Assembly (NCBI RefSeq): GCF_002775205.1
Contig: NC_036446.1
Coordinates: forward strand, 17,360,565-17,424,564
Length of the DNA stretch: 64,000 nt
Direction of reading: 5' to 3'
Source: Xiphophorus maculatus
Taxonomy: Eukaryota > Chordata > Actinopteri > Cyprinodontiformes > Poeciliidae
Position 1 is the first letter of the stretch, and each line of letters starts with the position of its first letter. This document shows, one piece after another, positions 1 through 23,100 of this stretch. The position numbers and the translations under genes were made by a program. The notes beneath the pieces are model-generated. The model did not search any database and was not told where the DNA came from. It was given only the letters and a program-made list of their open reading frames with translations.

Positions 1-824
1 GTATAATTAGCTATTACTATTTGAATCAGATTTAAAAGAATCTCCCTTTAAATCTAGTCCAGAACTACAAAGGCCTCATTTCCCTTTCGTCACACAAAAT
101 GGTTCTATATTTCTGCCCAGCTCTAGTCGCTGGGCTGTTTACTAACTGATAGGAGGAAGAATGATGATGAGCAGCTGCCGGATCAAGGGAAACCAGATCA
201 AATATTCCATCCTGGTAACAGGGAGCTCAAACAGACGGCACTAGTGAGACCTGCAGGAGGACAAAGAACCAACACACACCCAAGAGAGCTTTCAACTTTA
301 TTACCAACTTCCCCTGCTTAAATCTAATTTTTAATCCTAAGACTCCAGTGTGATTATTTTCAACGTATCTGTCACACTAAACTCGGAGCAGATAAACCAG
401 CTGATTAATTAACAGTAAAAGTTCTTTTTAAATCAGTCTTTATAGCCCCATTTCTCTGTGTGAGGCTCGCAGATGGGTGTGAAATTAATTTTTTGGTTTA
501 ATTTGAAAACGAACGTTCCCCTCCTTTTCTCTGTTCTGCTGTGGCACAATTTAAATTGCTGCAGTAATGGGGGTCAGCCTGGAGTCAATATTATTTCTTT
601 TTGTCTCGTCTGGAGGGACCAGAGGTGAGACAAGCTCATCACGAAGAGTGAGAAAGGTGGAGTCGAGAGAGTGGGAGAGGAGGACGGCGACGGCAGGGTG
701 GAGACGTGGGTAGGCAGAGAGGAAGGTAAATTAAACCTTTCTAATCTTGACAGTGCATGGCAAATGAGAGGCCGAGAGGAACGCCTGCTAGTTGAGGGCT
801 ATGTGGTGAAGACGCTTCACTTAC
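1..824. other. dhx38 3' intron, no exon seen
   Basis: The stretch lies downstream of the last exon found. I searched the minus strand for the expected C-terminal exon (a short Arg/Pro/Thr-rich tail ending near RFGL in human) and did not find it. The intron therefore continues past the window edge. Confidence 0.7.
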
Positions 825-13909
<13,085 letters not shown>

Positions 13910-14830
13910 AATCTATGGGAAAATATCAACATACAGATCAGGTGAAAATCTGCCATTCTATTTGACTTTTGCTCGTTAAAATCAAAGTGTTGCAAATTCA
14001 TTATGAGACAAAAATGTAGTTAATACACATTAACATTAGGTTTGGGCAGCTTGAGATTGGTATGGCCCAATAAACATTAGTAATAATACCGCAATCTAAT
14101 GAAATCTCTATACTTACATAAAAACGGAAAACAAGTTACATTTCTCACCATCCAACAGAAAGTGAGACTCTAAAAGTTGGTTCTCCAAGAAACTATGGCT
14201 CTGATTTTGTAAAAGTTAAATGTCACATGGATTTTTTTGATTTTATTCTATTCTTTCTTTTTTTTTTACACAAGAATTAAATCTAGGCACCAAAATAAGT
14301 ACAAGCGCACACACACAACCAGAACTCCCTTCCCCCCAGAATCTCCCCCCCAAAAAATACTAAAGACTCACATAGATATATCAAATCACTAGTTAGTTTT
14401 GGGTCAGTTATAAAAAAGTCAAAATGAATCACTGGTTTAATAACTTTAAGAAATAAGGTTAGTTGCCCTTCAGTTTTTCTCGAAAACATGCCACTTATCA
14501 ACTTTTTAAACTCAAATACATTACATTTGTTCTGCAAATTCAGCTTTTAATTGAGAATGTAATCGCTATAATTCATTGTAGTATTATATCACATTACTAT
14601 AATTTACATATTCCTGCTAACCACAGCATTTTAAAGTAAAATTAAAGTAAAACCATCTGCATCAAATTCAATCTGTTTCTGAGTAATAATGAATACAAAA
14701 AGGCCACGTCTTAATAAGATGATGTAAATTCCCAGTGTCATACCAAATATAAGCATTTAGATCTACATATTAATGTTTAAAGTATTTCCTATAGCCCAGT
14801 ATAAATAGCTGATGAATCGATATATCTTAC

Positions 14831-15110
14831 CTTAGTTTGAGAAGCTAATGTTAGCTAGTCACAATAAAAGCAACAACACAGAAATAGCTACGTATTCCCT
14901 TGAGCATAAAAATCCAAAACCTCTTAAATAAAAGTCATTACTTCTTAGTGCTCTAGTGACAAGAACGTACAGTGGAAATACAGAATTAATGGCGTCCTGG
15001 AAAATAACTAAATCGCTTTCGTAAACCCAACGCGTATGTTTACAGACAGGGAAGCAGCCATATTTCTCAGTTTTCTTCTGCCGCTGCAGTAAGCAGAAAA
15101 GACGCGCTAC
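14831..15110 (-). other. dhx38: probable non-coding first exon / 5' leader of dhx38
   Basis: The dhx38 start codon sits only three bases downstream of a good acceptor (CCCATAG at about 13913-13919 on the minus strand), so a separate upstream leader exon is required. The best donor upstream reads AAG|GTAAGA, with the exon edge at 14831. The sequence upstream to about 15.1 kb is richer in CpG than its surroundings, as expected of a promoter-proximal exon. The transcription start is not visible; 15.05-15.12 kb is a guess. A short upstream ORF lies inside (15008-15061). An alternative donor near 15040 (TCT|GTAAAC) is weaker. Confidence 0.5.
15008..15061 (-). other. upstream ORF in the dhx38 leader (17 codons)
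   Basis: An ATG in good context (A at -3, G at +4) begins MAASLSVNIRVGFTKAI and ends at TAG within the proposed leader exon. If the leader is transcribed as proposed, this uORF precedes the main start codon and could dampen dhx38 translation. Its existence as a translated element is inference. Confidence 0.3.
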
Positions 15111-15123
15111 TGCCACCTACAGG
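15110..15123 (-). promoter_or_regulatory. CTCF-like motif at the dhx38 5' end
   Basis: On the minus strand the bases read CCTGTAGGTGGCAG, one mismatch from the vertebrate CTCF core consensus CCASYAGRKGGCRS. It lies at the presumed start of the dhx38 leader. Occupancy is not known. Confidence 0.4.
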
Positions 15124-15899
15124 GCATTAGAATAAGTTGACAAGTTGTGATACATTTGATCAATGCTTTAAAATTAGTTTTATGGAATTTGCTTTAATAA
15201 ATGAATTGAATTAATTAGTTTTTGGATATGCCACATCTTTGATAAAATGGATTAAGACTGCGATAAAAAAAAAAGATTTGTGAATTTTCTTGTTTTCCCA
15301 CTTCTGCTATGTATGTCAATTTCCTAGGGATCGAAAAAGTAGTTTCTAGACATTAATAATCAATTATTCACTTCTAACTGATTAACCCTAACACCCCGCA
15401 GATCTGCCTTTGAACGCACTGAAAGAGAAGAGAGAGAAGATTATGCCTTATCTTGTGGTTGTTTATCTGACCTATCAACAGAAGCCATATGTCTTTAACC
15501 ACAACCAGAGATCTGGAAGCTGCATTTTTGTGTAATTTACTTTGTGTTACTTATACTTGTATGAAGAGGACGAACTGGGGAGGTTTTAAACGACACGATA
15601 AACAGGGGAAACCGGTCTGAGTTTACTCTTTGTCAATATAAATTGACAACCATAAAGCATACCAGACACACACTACGATATAGTCACTGACTATGTTCAG
15701 CATAAGACTTTTTTTTCAGATTAGAGCAAAAAAAATATATATATATCGGATTTGTTTGTATAAGTCAGGTACATCTTAGTCACTGATATTCTTTTTAAAA
15801 TGCTGTACGTCACCAACTAACACCGGCGCGGCAACTGCCTAACCGGCTAAAAAATGATGCGCACCCAGAAAAGGTGTCATGTCATGATCTGAAAAGGCT

Positions 15900-15995
15900 C
15901 AATTTGATTGGCTACCACTGAAAAAGTCACTCCGCTATTGGTCAGTCGTGATGTGTGGGCGTTGTGGTGAATAACATGAACGTCATTGGTCTGTT
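15900..15995 (+). promoter_or_regulatory. cyb5b: putative cyb5b promoter with three inverted CCAAT boxes
   Basis: Three ATTGG words (inverted CCAAT, the NF-Y core) occur at about 15907, 15937 and 15985, 30 and 48 bp apart. The last lies inside AACGTCATTGG, which also holds a CRE half-site (CGTCA). No convincing TATA box precedes the first exon. Multiple phased CCAAT boxes are typical of NF-Y-driven housekeeping promoters. The interval is about 0.8 kb from the dhx38 leader on the other strand, so a shared bidirectional element is possible but not shown. Confidence 0.5.
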
Positions 15996-16257
15996 TCACA
16001 TGTCTGCTGATGTACCCGGTGTAAATGTTCGATAATCTGACTAAATACATCGGTGACCCGCGCTAGGTTCGTTTTCGTATCTGTTTTATATCGCTTTTGT
16101 TTGTTCATTTATGTTATTATATCATTGGACTCTTCTTTTACACCGTTGAACTCTTACCAAAAGGAAGAAAAGGCTCGTCTTGTTGGCTAGCATAATACCG
16201 TGGTAACAGACGGTAACAAGAGCTAGAGTCCAGTCTTTTTTCTACTCAAACGTAAGA

Positions 16258-17644
16258 ATGGGAGAGGAAATAAATGAACATACGGGCAGCGGACCTGTTA
16301 ACACCAACAGTAATGAGAACAACGGAGAAACTGCCGACGGGGGAGCAAAGTATTACACATTAGAGGAGGTCCGAATGCATAATATGAGCAATGACACGTG
16401 GCTAATCATCCATAATAAGATATACGACATTACAAGTTTTCTAGAGGAGGTAAGAAGCACTCTTTTTACATGCACTGGTTGCATTTATTTTGACATCAAT
16501 GTTCGTTCAGGATCTTTTACGTTACTTGTAGACATGTGACGTGTAAGCTTACTTCCTGAATTTCTGATAATGTCCTGCTTTTGTGTGTAAAGTTTGTTTC
16601 TTGTTCATTAATGCTGTTAACAGAGACAGAATGCAAAGTACTAAGTCTAATTTGGAGTTTCCATCGTGTTTAATGAGATTATTTTTAAGCTATCTCTGTA
16701 AAATTGACTAGCACTAAGACATTTTAACTGTTAGGACTCAATATAACAGCTTTAAAGAGGCAGCACCGTAGTAACACTTTTATGTAACTGTCACTCACAG
16801 GTAACTGTGACTCAGGTAACTGTGAGTGACAGCAGATTTCTTAAAAACGTTTGTTTTTGAGCGTACCTCCATTATGTAGAGGTACGCTCTACACAATGGA
16901 GTACATTCTTCCATAATTATCCACCAGAAAGTATGTTCTTACATAATTACCTACCAGAAAGTATGTTCTTACATAATTACCTACCAGAAAGTATGTTCTT
17001 CCATAGTTATCCACCAGAAAGTATGTTCTTACATAATTACCTACCAGAAAGTATGTTCTTACATAATTACCTACCAGTGGCACCTTCCTGTATTTTAGTG
17101 TTTGGGCAACATTCAAAATGCAACCAATTCACCCAAACAACTTTCTTGGGATTTTGACATCACTGTTCATAATTCACGTTATGAAAGCATGATCTTATAT
17201 AGTAATGGTTTTTTTAGATTGTTTTTATTTTTTTAAGGTATTATTTCTCAGGCCATAACCCTGCAAGGTTGGGATAATTGACCCTATCCTGGTCCTCAGG
17301 ACCTACTGTCCTGCAAGTTTTTGATATGTCCCACCACATTTAAATCATCCCTGTTTGCTGCTCTTTGAATTAGCATCCAGGAGGGGAGGAGGTTTTGCTG
17401 GAGCAGGGAGGGTCTGATGCCACAGAGAGCTTTGAAGATGTCGGTCATTCTACAGATGCCAGGGAGATGCTCCAGCAGTACTACATTGGAGAGCTTCACA
17501 TGGTAAGAAGACAGGTGGTTTCTTACCTTCTTTTTAGCTATGCTTTGGTTATACTTATGGGGTTCTATGAGTTTCCTACATGGTCATGAAAAGGATGGAA
17601 TTTCATTTGCAATGGATTCAGATTAAATGCCAAACAAAGCATTT

Positions 17645-17723
<79 letters not shown>

Positions 17724-19805
17724 CTTTATTTAATCAGGTAAACCCCATTGAGATCTAGATCTCATTTTCAAGAGGGACCTGAGCAAAAAATTTGCAATAC
17801 ATAGCAACCTGGTTACAAGATAAAAACAATTAATACATATGCACAAGTATAAAACAATAAAAACAATTTAAAAACAATGACACTGTTTCATAGAATCTTG
17901 TTGCCTATCTTTAAGAACTGCTCAAAATAAGAAATTATATTTGGGGAAAGAATGGCGTTACTGATCACACTGTGAGATAAGATCTGAATTTAATCCAGGA
18001 TATTTACAGTGCATAATATTGTAGTAACTATAGATTTGCAGTCATCAAAGTTTGTCCAGATGCCACAAAATCAGCACTGTTGTTTCATGATTGCATTCAT
18101 GTCCATATTATCATAAGAAGCTCCCAGAAAAATGTAAAGAATTGAGTCAGGAAAACTAGGGACGTTTAAAATGCAAATTTCTCAAAAAACAAGTCTTTTC
18201 TATTAGATTATTTTCACAGTGTCAAACTACCAGTCAATAAAAGCAAACAGTTGGTGTTTGCATCTCCTTCTTAATAAAATGGTAACAGTTTGTCATGCAT
18301 ATAGATTGTGTCATGCCTGATTTCAAGTTTTATAAGCTTTTTAAGTGTTGATTTGTCACACTCCCTCACAAGCATATCATGTGAGCAGCAGTTTTTGATC
18401 CTGTGAGGGACAGCAAGTTGTTTTATGTGTTTTTGATTTTCATCTAAGTAAAATGCTGATAAAAATTTTAAAAGACTTTTCTTTTTTACATGTAATTCCA
18501 TAATTTTGCTTTTAAGGCACCACATTAAGTTTCTGAATCTCTTGAACAAAAACGTTCATTTAATTAAAAAGAAAACTTAGTTGGAAATTTAGAGTGGTGT
18601 GCAGCTTGCTACTGACGTTTAATGAAAGGCTAAAATTGAGTCATCATTGACGAAAGGTATGATTTCACACACACTGCTCTACCTTAGCTCCAGTTCATTT
18701 GGTGACGATTAACAGCAAATTTATACTCAAGGCACTTTACATGAAAAACATGTTTTATACTAATCTGATCAAACCACCACAATCTAAACATATAGAATAA
18801 TTCAAATTCAATGACTTAGATGCAATAAAAATGTAGTTTTAAATGCAAACGATGTCAAATGAAGCCCAGCTGATTGGAGTCATCCATCCCTTCTCTTGAG
18901 CAAGTATGTGGCGACAATAGACAGTTGATTGCATTACACAACTTCTCATCCTTAGTAAGGATGTAGTTTGAGTTTAAACCTGCAGAACCCAGATTAGTGT
19001 AAATGTCTGTCTGATGTGATTGGCTGGGGGTTGGGAGCACATTCATATGAAAAACTGATTGAGTTCAATAAATGCTTACTTGCTCCAGCTACATTTACAT
19101 TTATGTTATGAAAAATATTTTTTTGTAAATACTGTAGTTTCATAAAACCTGTATGATCCCATTGATAAGATATCAATAATTCATCATTGATATGTGATGA
19201 ATTATAATTTAATTCATCACATATCAGTTTGTAGGTGATGCTTTCTGAAACTTCAACTTTCTGTACACTATTCTTAAACTATAAATATTGCTGCGTCATG
19301 TAGTAAGAATTTATGTGTATATTGAATTATTATACAAATTATCTCAACTACACTTTCTTATGTTGACATTATGCTTGTGTGCTGCAACATTAAAAACAGT
19401 AATAGTGAATTTATGTGTTTGTAGGAGGACAGGAAGAAGGAGAACACAAAGGTAGGCACCAGTCCACTCTGATCCTCCAACTTTTACATAATTAAAATTT
19501 TCGTTTTCAAAACTTTTGTTTGAATTCAAATCATTTCTTTTGCTTTAGGTAGCAGACGCTAAAGATTCTGGAGAATCCAGGTGAGACTGTGTGTTTTATC
19601 AGATGTTTCACAAGTTTTATTCTGAGAAGTAATAAATACTATGATTAGAAATCTTTGTAAATATACGACAGATTGTAATACTAACATGTAATTGCTATGC
19701 CTTCTTTTCAGCAGCTCCTGGGCCATGTGGTTGATACCCACCGTAGCTGCAGCTGTTGTTGGTGTCCTGTATCGTTTCTTCATGTTTGAACACAAGTCTT
19801 CTTGA
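16258..19805 (+). CDS. cyb5b: cytochrome b5 type B, outer mitochondrial membrane (5 exons, complete)
   Basis: CYB5B is a tail-anchored haem protein of the outer mitochondrial membrane that passes electrons to acceptors such as the amidoxime-reducing complex (MTARC). Exons: 16258-16449, 17374-17502, 19425-19451, 19549-19580, 19712-19805; all join in frame to 157 codons. The b5 fold begins at about residue 31 ([12 protein letters not shown]). The axial haem ligands are His65 in HPGG and His89 in VGHS, both intact. A hydrophilic linker (EDRKKENTK plus [10 protein letters not shown]) comes from two tiny exons of 27 and 32 nt. The tail anchor is residues ~130-147 ([18 protein letters not shown]), followed by a basic end (R148, K155), as expected for mitochondrial outer-membrane rather than ER targeting. 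The acidic, Asn-rich N-terminus also fits type B. The type A paralogue is less likely. Confidence 0.95.
16788..16832. repeat. perfect 13-bp inverted repeat in cyb5b intron 1
   Basis: Arms CTGTCACTCACAG (16788-16800) and CTGTGAGTGACAG (16820-16832) are exact reverse complements with a 19-base loop. The loop holds a related word (GTAACTGTGACTCAGGTAAC). Confidence 0.85.
16859..16889. repeat. perfect 11-bp inverted repeat in cyb5b intron 1
   Basis: GAGCGTACCTC (16859-16869) pairs with GAGGTACGCTC (16879-16889) around a 9-base loop. It stands immediately before the 30-bp tandem array. Confidence 0.85.
16901..17077. repeat. 30-bp tandem repeat, six copies, with 90-bp higher-order order
   Basis: Six head-to-tail 30-bp units (core GTATGTTCTTACATAATTAC then CTACCAGAAA). 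Units 1 and 4 share a variant (CCATAATTAT or CCATAGTTAT, then CCACC); units 2, 3, 5 and 6 are the other type. The order is B-A-A-B-A-A, so a 90-bp block was itself duplicated. Because 30 is a multiple of three, the array is open in several frames; those ORFs are artefacts. The sixth unit is cut short at CTACCAG. Confidence 0.9.
17648..17721. repeat. (TA)n microsatellite in cyb5b intron 2
   Basis: About 36 uninterrupted TA dinucleotides lie directly before an interspersed-repeat fragment. Likely polymorphic in length. Confidence 0.95.
17725..17840 (+). mobile_element. fragment of a dispersed teleost repeat (family A)
   Basis: TTTATTTAATCAGGTAAACC, CATTGAGATCTAGATCTC and TTCAAGAGGGACCTGAGC match, as I remember it, a repeat common in fish genomes. 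A second diverged copy is at 36771-36831 in this window. Class is uncertain (possibly the 3' end of a LINE or a non-autonomous element). Confidence 0.6.
19187..19227. repeat. perfect 17-bp inverted repeat in cyb5b intron 2
   Basis: TGATATGTGATGAATTA (19188-19204) pairs exactly with TAATTCATCACATATCA (19210-19226), loop 5 bases. AT-rich; could be a tiny MITE remnant or a chance palindrome. Confidence 0.8.
19712..19714 (+). other. cyb5b: tandem CAGCAG (NAGNAG) acceptor of cyb5b exon 5
   Basis: The acceptor reads TTTTCAGCAGCTCC. Splicing after either CAG keeps the frame and differs only by one Ser in the SSSW stretch just before the membrane anchor. Both forms encode a functional-looking protein (157 or 156 aa). 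Confidence 0.7.
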
Positions 19806-19996
19806 GAGCTTTATTTCAATCTTCTTATCTGGAGGCCTTGCTTTTTTCTTTCTTTTTATTTTTTGACCAAACCCATTTCATGCTGAAAAAAAAACACAAC
19901 TGTTTGCATCTTCTGCTACAAGAGAGAAGGAACCACTTCATAAATATTTGTCCTTGTTTTGCTACATAGTGTGCATGAAACACAAAGTCAAAAAAA

Positions 19997-20054
<58 letters not shown>

Positions 20055-20112
20055 TTATGCTTTTTATGTAATAATGGCGTTTTTCATAAATAAATGAAAA
20101 TGTGGCCCACAA
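19806..20112 (+). other. cyb5b: cyb5b 3' UTR with A-tract, TA repeat and polyadenylation signal
   Basis: After the TGA at 19803-19805 comes a 3' UTR containing a run of about 25 A followed by (TA)n at roughly 19990-20051, then an AATAAA at 20089-20094. Other AATAAA words at 21184 and 21422 would give a much longer 3' UTR. Which site is used cannot be told from sequence. Confidence 0.55.
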
Positions 20113-23100
20113 GCTAAACTTTGAAATTTATACCAACTAATTTAGCACTCAAGTGAAAGATTTTTTTACATGTCCACAGCAAGAGACAACATGACCAGCA
20201 TTACAGTGTGAAGATAGACAGCTTGACATAAAGCAAATTAAAAGCAGACACACCTTCATTTTATTCTGGATAACTACCATATTTACCCATTCAGTGAGAA
20301 ATGTTACAGAATTTCATTTACAAGGATGTAATTTTTCCTCAATGTACAGTTATGCTGTCTAAGCCATGTCTGATTGCATCTGTCACTTTTCTTGCAAATA
20401 CAATCTGTCCAATATATATATGTTAGGTGTTAAATTTTATTTGTTGGTCTTTTTTTAATCATGGTGAAGTATACTATGTGATTATTTAAGACAGAATGTG
20501 CTTTCCCTAGTCTTGTTATATAAAATCATTAAGTAGTAATATTGTTTTAGTACCCTTCATTCAATCCATTTTCTAAAATGGGTTACAGATAAAAATTTAG
20601 TAAAGATAAAATAGTTCACCATTAAGTTTAGCTTGTTTTATGTATTGTTTGAAAACTGGGGAACTTGCTCCTAACATTTGAACCATAAATGTGGGTCTTA
20701 TAGCCTACAGTTGTTTACCATAGATCATCATAATCATCTGTTTTCAGGTCATACGTTCTGCATAGCGTTTAGTTCAAGATGTCTTGAATTTTATCTTTAT
20801 TCACAAAAAGTTCTTTAAGGATTGTGGTACTACATTTTAGCCTTTCATTAAACATCAGTAGTAACATTTATCTTCAATTCATACTTGAATTTATCCAATG
20901 AACATTTGCTAAGATAAGAGGTACATTTTTTGTCATTTTGTGCTCTTTGTCATTACTGAACATCTGTTTGAACTGAGTAGAAACTTAATTATTACATTCA
21001 AATTTGTAAACAAACAAATGTATGCTGAAATGGTATGATGTGATTAAAGACATTTTTATAAAAGGCTTCATTATTGACTAAACTATAATACATTATTTCT
21101 GCCTGTGTAGTGGAGGAACTTTTGTAAAATTATTTTTACACTTTTTGCAAAATCAGTTCTTTTGCAGATCACCTTTTCAAGAAAATAAAATACGATCATA
21201 ATAGAAAACTACAAAACTTAGATTAATCACTTGGTGGATTTTAATCAGAATGCCTCAAATGTCTTGTCATCTTCACATGAATTAAACTCCGCTTTAAATT
21301 TTTTGTAAATCAAATCTCAACCTTTTAATTGCGGGGAAAGGTCTAAGCGTGAACTCTCTGAAAGGTTCATATTATGCTAACAAGAAGAAGACTAAACTTA
21401 ACTGAATTCAAAGTGTAGCAAAATAAAGTGTTAAAAATATATATACATTTTTACAGTAATTGGACACTTGAGGAGCACATTTGTTTTTTGATAGTCAATA
21501 ATGACATCTAAGTGGTCAAAATGTGTCCACTTAGCTGCCTGCTAACTTTACTCGGTCACGACTCCACCACTTGCATCACCCACTGCTGTGACAGTTGTTG
21601 ACAAACATGTGGCTGCTCTCTATGTGCACCAAAGTACAGTATTTCCAAAATGGATCTTCACATAAGATTGATTTTTGTTACTGAATTTATAGGTAGATCA
21701 AAATTTTTCATATCCCTGTCTTTAAATTATTTTCAGTCAACCAAAAAGTTTGTCTCTGATAAGAAATAGGACAGGAATCTATCAATAGTCGTTAAAGTAA
21801 TGTAAAAGTAGAATGGTGATAGAAAATAATTATTTCTGTTTTTATTGTTGACCAACATTTTGCTCGAGTTCCAAGCCTTTGAAGTTGAAAGGCCTCCTTA
21901 CCATCACCCTAATCTTTGGACTTAAGAATCTAAAACCGATGCATCTTACCGCGCTGAACTTAGTTTTGTCTGTGTAAGAAATTTACCCTTAGTAAACTTT
22001 TCCAAGTGTCATTTAATCACTTCAGTTTCCATTAAGTGATATTCAACATATTTTAGTGCACAGTTTTAAAATAATACTTCAACATTGCATGCTTTGCTGT
22101 TTTTACTCCTTAGTCCCAGACACAAAGGGAAAGATCCAGGTCAGTTGCACACGATGTGAAATTGTTAAATATGTACTGAAGTTGCTTTCCTAATTTAAGC
22201 TGGTAGTTTTAGCTGCAAATCCTCAACAGCAGATGTTCAAACATTGATAAAGAGACAGAGTCGCAGAATCACATAACGACGGGCCTTTGTTCTGTCAAAG
22301 CTGGTAAACACAAGCATATCTGAAGATAACGAGAAGCGTTAATTAATGAATATGTTTACATTTATAACACAGCTCATTATAAAACCCCCAACTTTTCATA
22401 CAAGTAAGATGTTAAATGATTCTACAATAAGAATTTTAAGTTATATTCTTTTGAATAATAGACTTAACTATAAACTGATTTAAAATATAAAGTTGCAACA
22501 CAGAATTTGATCAACTATTGTTTTGCTCTACAAGCAGAGTTAATCCTCACTTCATTTTAAATGTCATTGCTAAAACGTTCTTGTATCCTGCATTGTGTGA
22601 AGATTACATTACAACAATATAACCTTTTTATAGTCCAGCCCTTCTAAAAGCAAATAACTGTGTGCTCCTGTGAGCTACTTTCCTGGCATGTAAGTGGACT
22701 AGAGCAGGAAAAACTCATTATTGAAATAAAAGCCTTTCCATCTGCACCCTCAACAAGAGCCCTCACAAGTTAGAGTTGCTATGGCTGATAACATACACAG
22801 TAGATGTTCACACCCAGTGATTCACCCTTTTTGTGGCTTGAAGTCAGTGAGAGATGTCAACAGCCTAGTCCCATCATTTTATTACTTTAAAACTAAATAC
22901 AAAGATGTTTTCTGATTTAAAAAAAGAAAAAAAAGATGTTAAGTGACTGCAGTTTTTATCATTGATTCTCTGGAATATTGAAAAAAAACCCAAATACAAC
23001 AAACACTCATACTACTTGTAATAAAATTAATTGAATCTTTCAGAAATTCTCTAACAAATTCTGACATAATTGTTGAATTCCGTTTGCCTTATTTGCATTA

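Noticed and set aside
16889..17157. Overlapping open frames on both strands with 10-residue repeats
   Set aside because: They come from the 30-bp tandem array, whose period is a multiple of three; they lie in a cyb5b intron without splice or start context.
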